DNA from: Clostridiales bacterium
GTDB lineage: Bacteria > Bacillota > Clostridia > Lachnospirales > JAITVM01
NCBI GenBank assembly: GCA_031285815.1
Contig: JAITVM010000160.1
Coordinates: 1-5,480, forward strand
Length of the DNA stretch: 5,480 nt
Direction: 5' to 3'
Positions within the stretch are counted from its first letter, which is position 1. Every line of letters starts with the position of its first letter. Shown piece by piece: positions 5,402 through 5,480 of the stretch. The position numbers and the translations under genes are program-made. A model generated the notes under the pieces. That model worked only from the letters and a program-made list of their open reading frames with translations, did not search any database and was not told the DNA's origin.

Positions 5402-5426
5402 ATAAAACCCGCCTTTCCAAGGCCAA

Positions 5427-5480
5427 TTAAATAATTATCATATAAAACCAAATAGAAGACCATAAAAAACCTAAAATTAT
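5427..5480 (-). CDS. possible C-terminal end of an upstream membrane protein
   Basis: One minus-strand frame entering from the right edge stays open for 17 codons and stops with TAA at 5429-5427, 25 bases before the gtrA-like start. The peptide IILGFLWSSIWFYMIII is wholly hydrophobic and could be the last membrane helix of a glycosyltransferase or other integral membrane protein. The spacing is normal for an operon, with the GtrA ribosome binding site in the gap. A competing frame is open to 5341 and would overlap gtrA, so the call is uncertain. Confidence 0.35.
   Translation of the reverse strand: MILGFLWSSIWFYMIII

Overview
The window is AT-rich DNA from an endospore-forming Firmicute, most likely a member of the Clostridia. 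The basis is two CotF-type coat proteins, an AbrB-type transition regulator, the SpmA/SpmB pair, a clostridial-type Amidase_6 protein, strong AGGAGG ribosome binding sites and free use of AGG, ATA and TTA codons. I cannot name the genus from the sequence.

Left part (1-1217) is read on the minus strand. An open frame or a sigma-A promoter, or both, runs off the left edge (1-90). Next come a two-gene spore-coat operon (668 down to 163) with a terminator at 117-139, and an abrB-like gene (936-1217) with its own sigma-A promoter. A possible 31-residue membrane peptide (848-943) sits between abrB and a terminator at 759-790. A perfect 15-bp inverted repeat (694-725) lies just upstream of the coat operon.

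Middle part (1218-3404) starts with a 515-bp non-coding stretch between divergent genes. It holds the abrB promoter on one side and a sigma-E-like promoter with a GC-rich leader hairpin on the other. The plus-strand genes spmA and spmB abut exactly. A small cytosolic amidase of the papain-like fold follows after 82 bp with no convincing terminator, so the three may be co-transcribed. SpmA and SpmB are known to be needed for spore core dehydration in Bacillus and Clostridium.

Right part (3414-5480) is a convergent minus-strand operon for cell-surface glycan work. A membrane-protein tail at the edge (weak call) is followed by a GtrA-family flippase-like protein with a TTG start, then an FAD-dependent oxidoreductase of the UDP-galactopyranose mutase/protoporphyrinogen oxidase superfamily. 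The last two overlap by one base. An 18-bp-arm bidirectional terminator separates them from the amidase.

I see no CRISPR array, insertion sequence, rRNA or tRNA. All of the larger genes belong to known families. The items most worth a second look are the coat-operon palindrome, the small ORF after abrB, the cysteine-free AbrB tail and the spmA leader.
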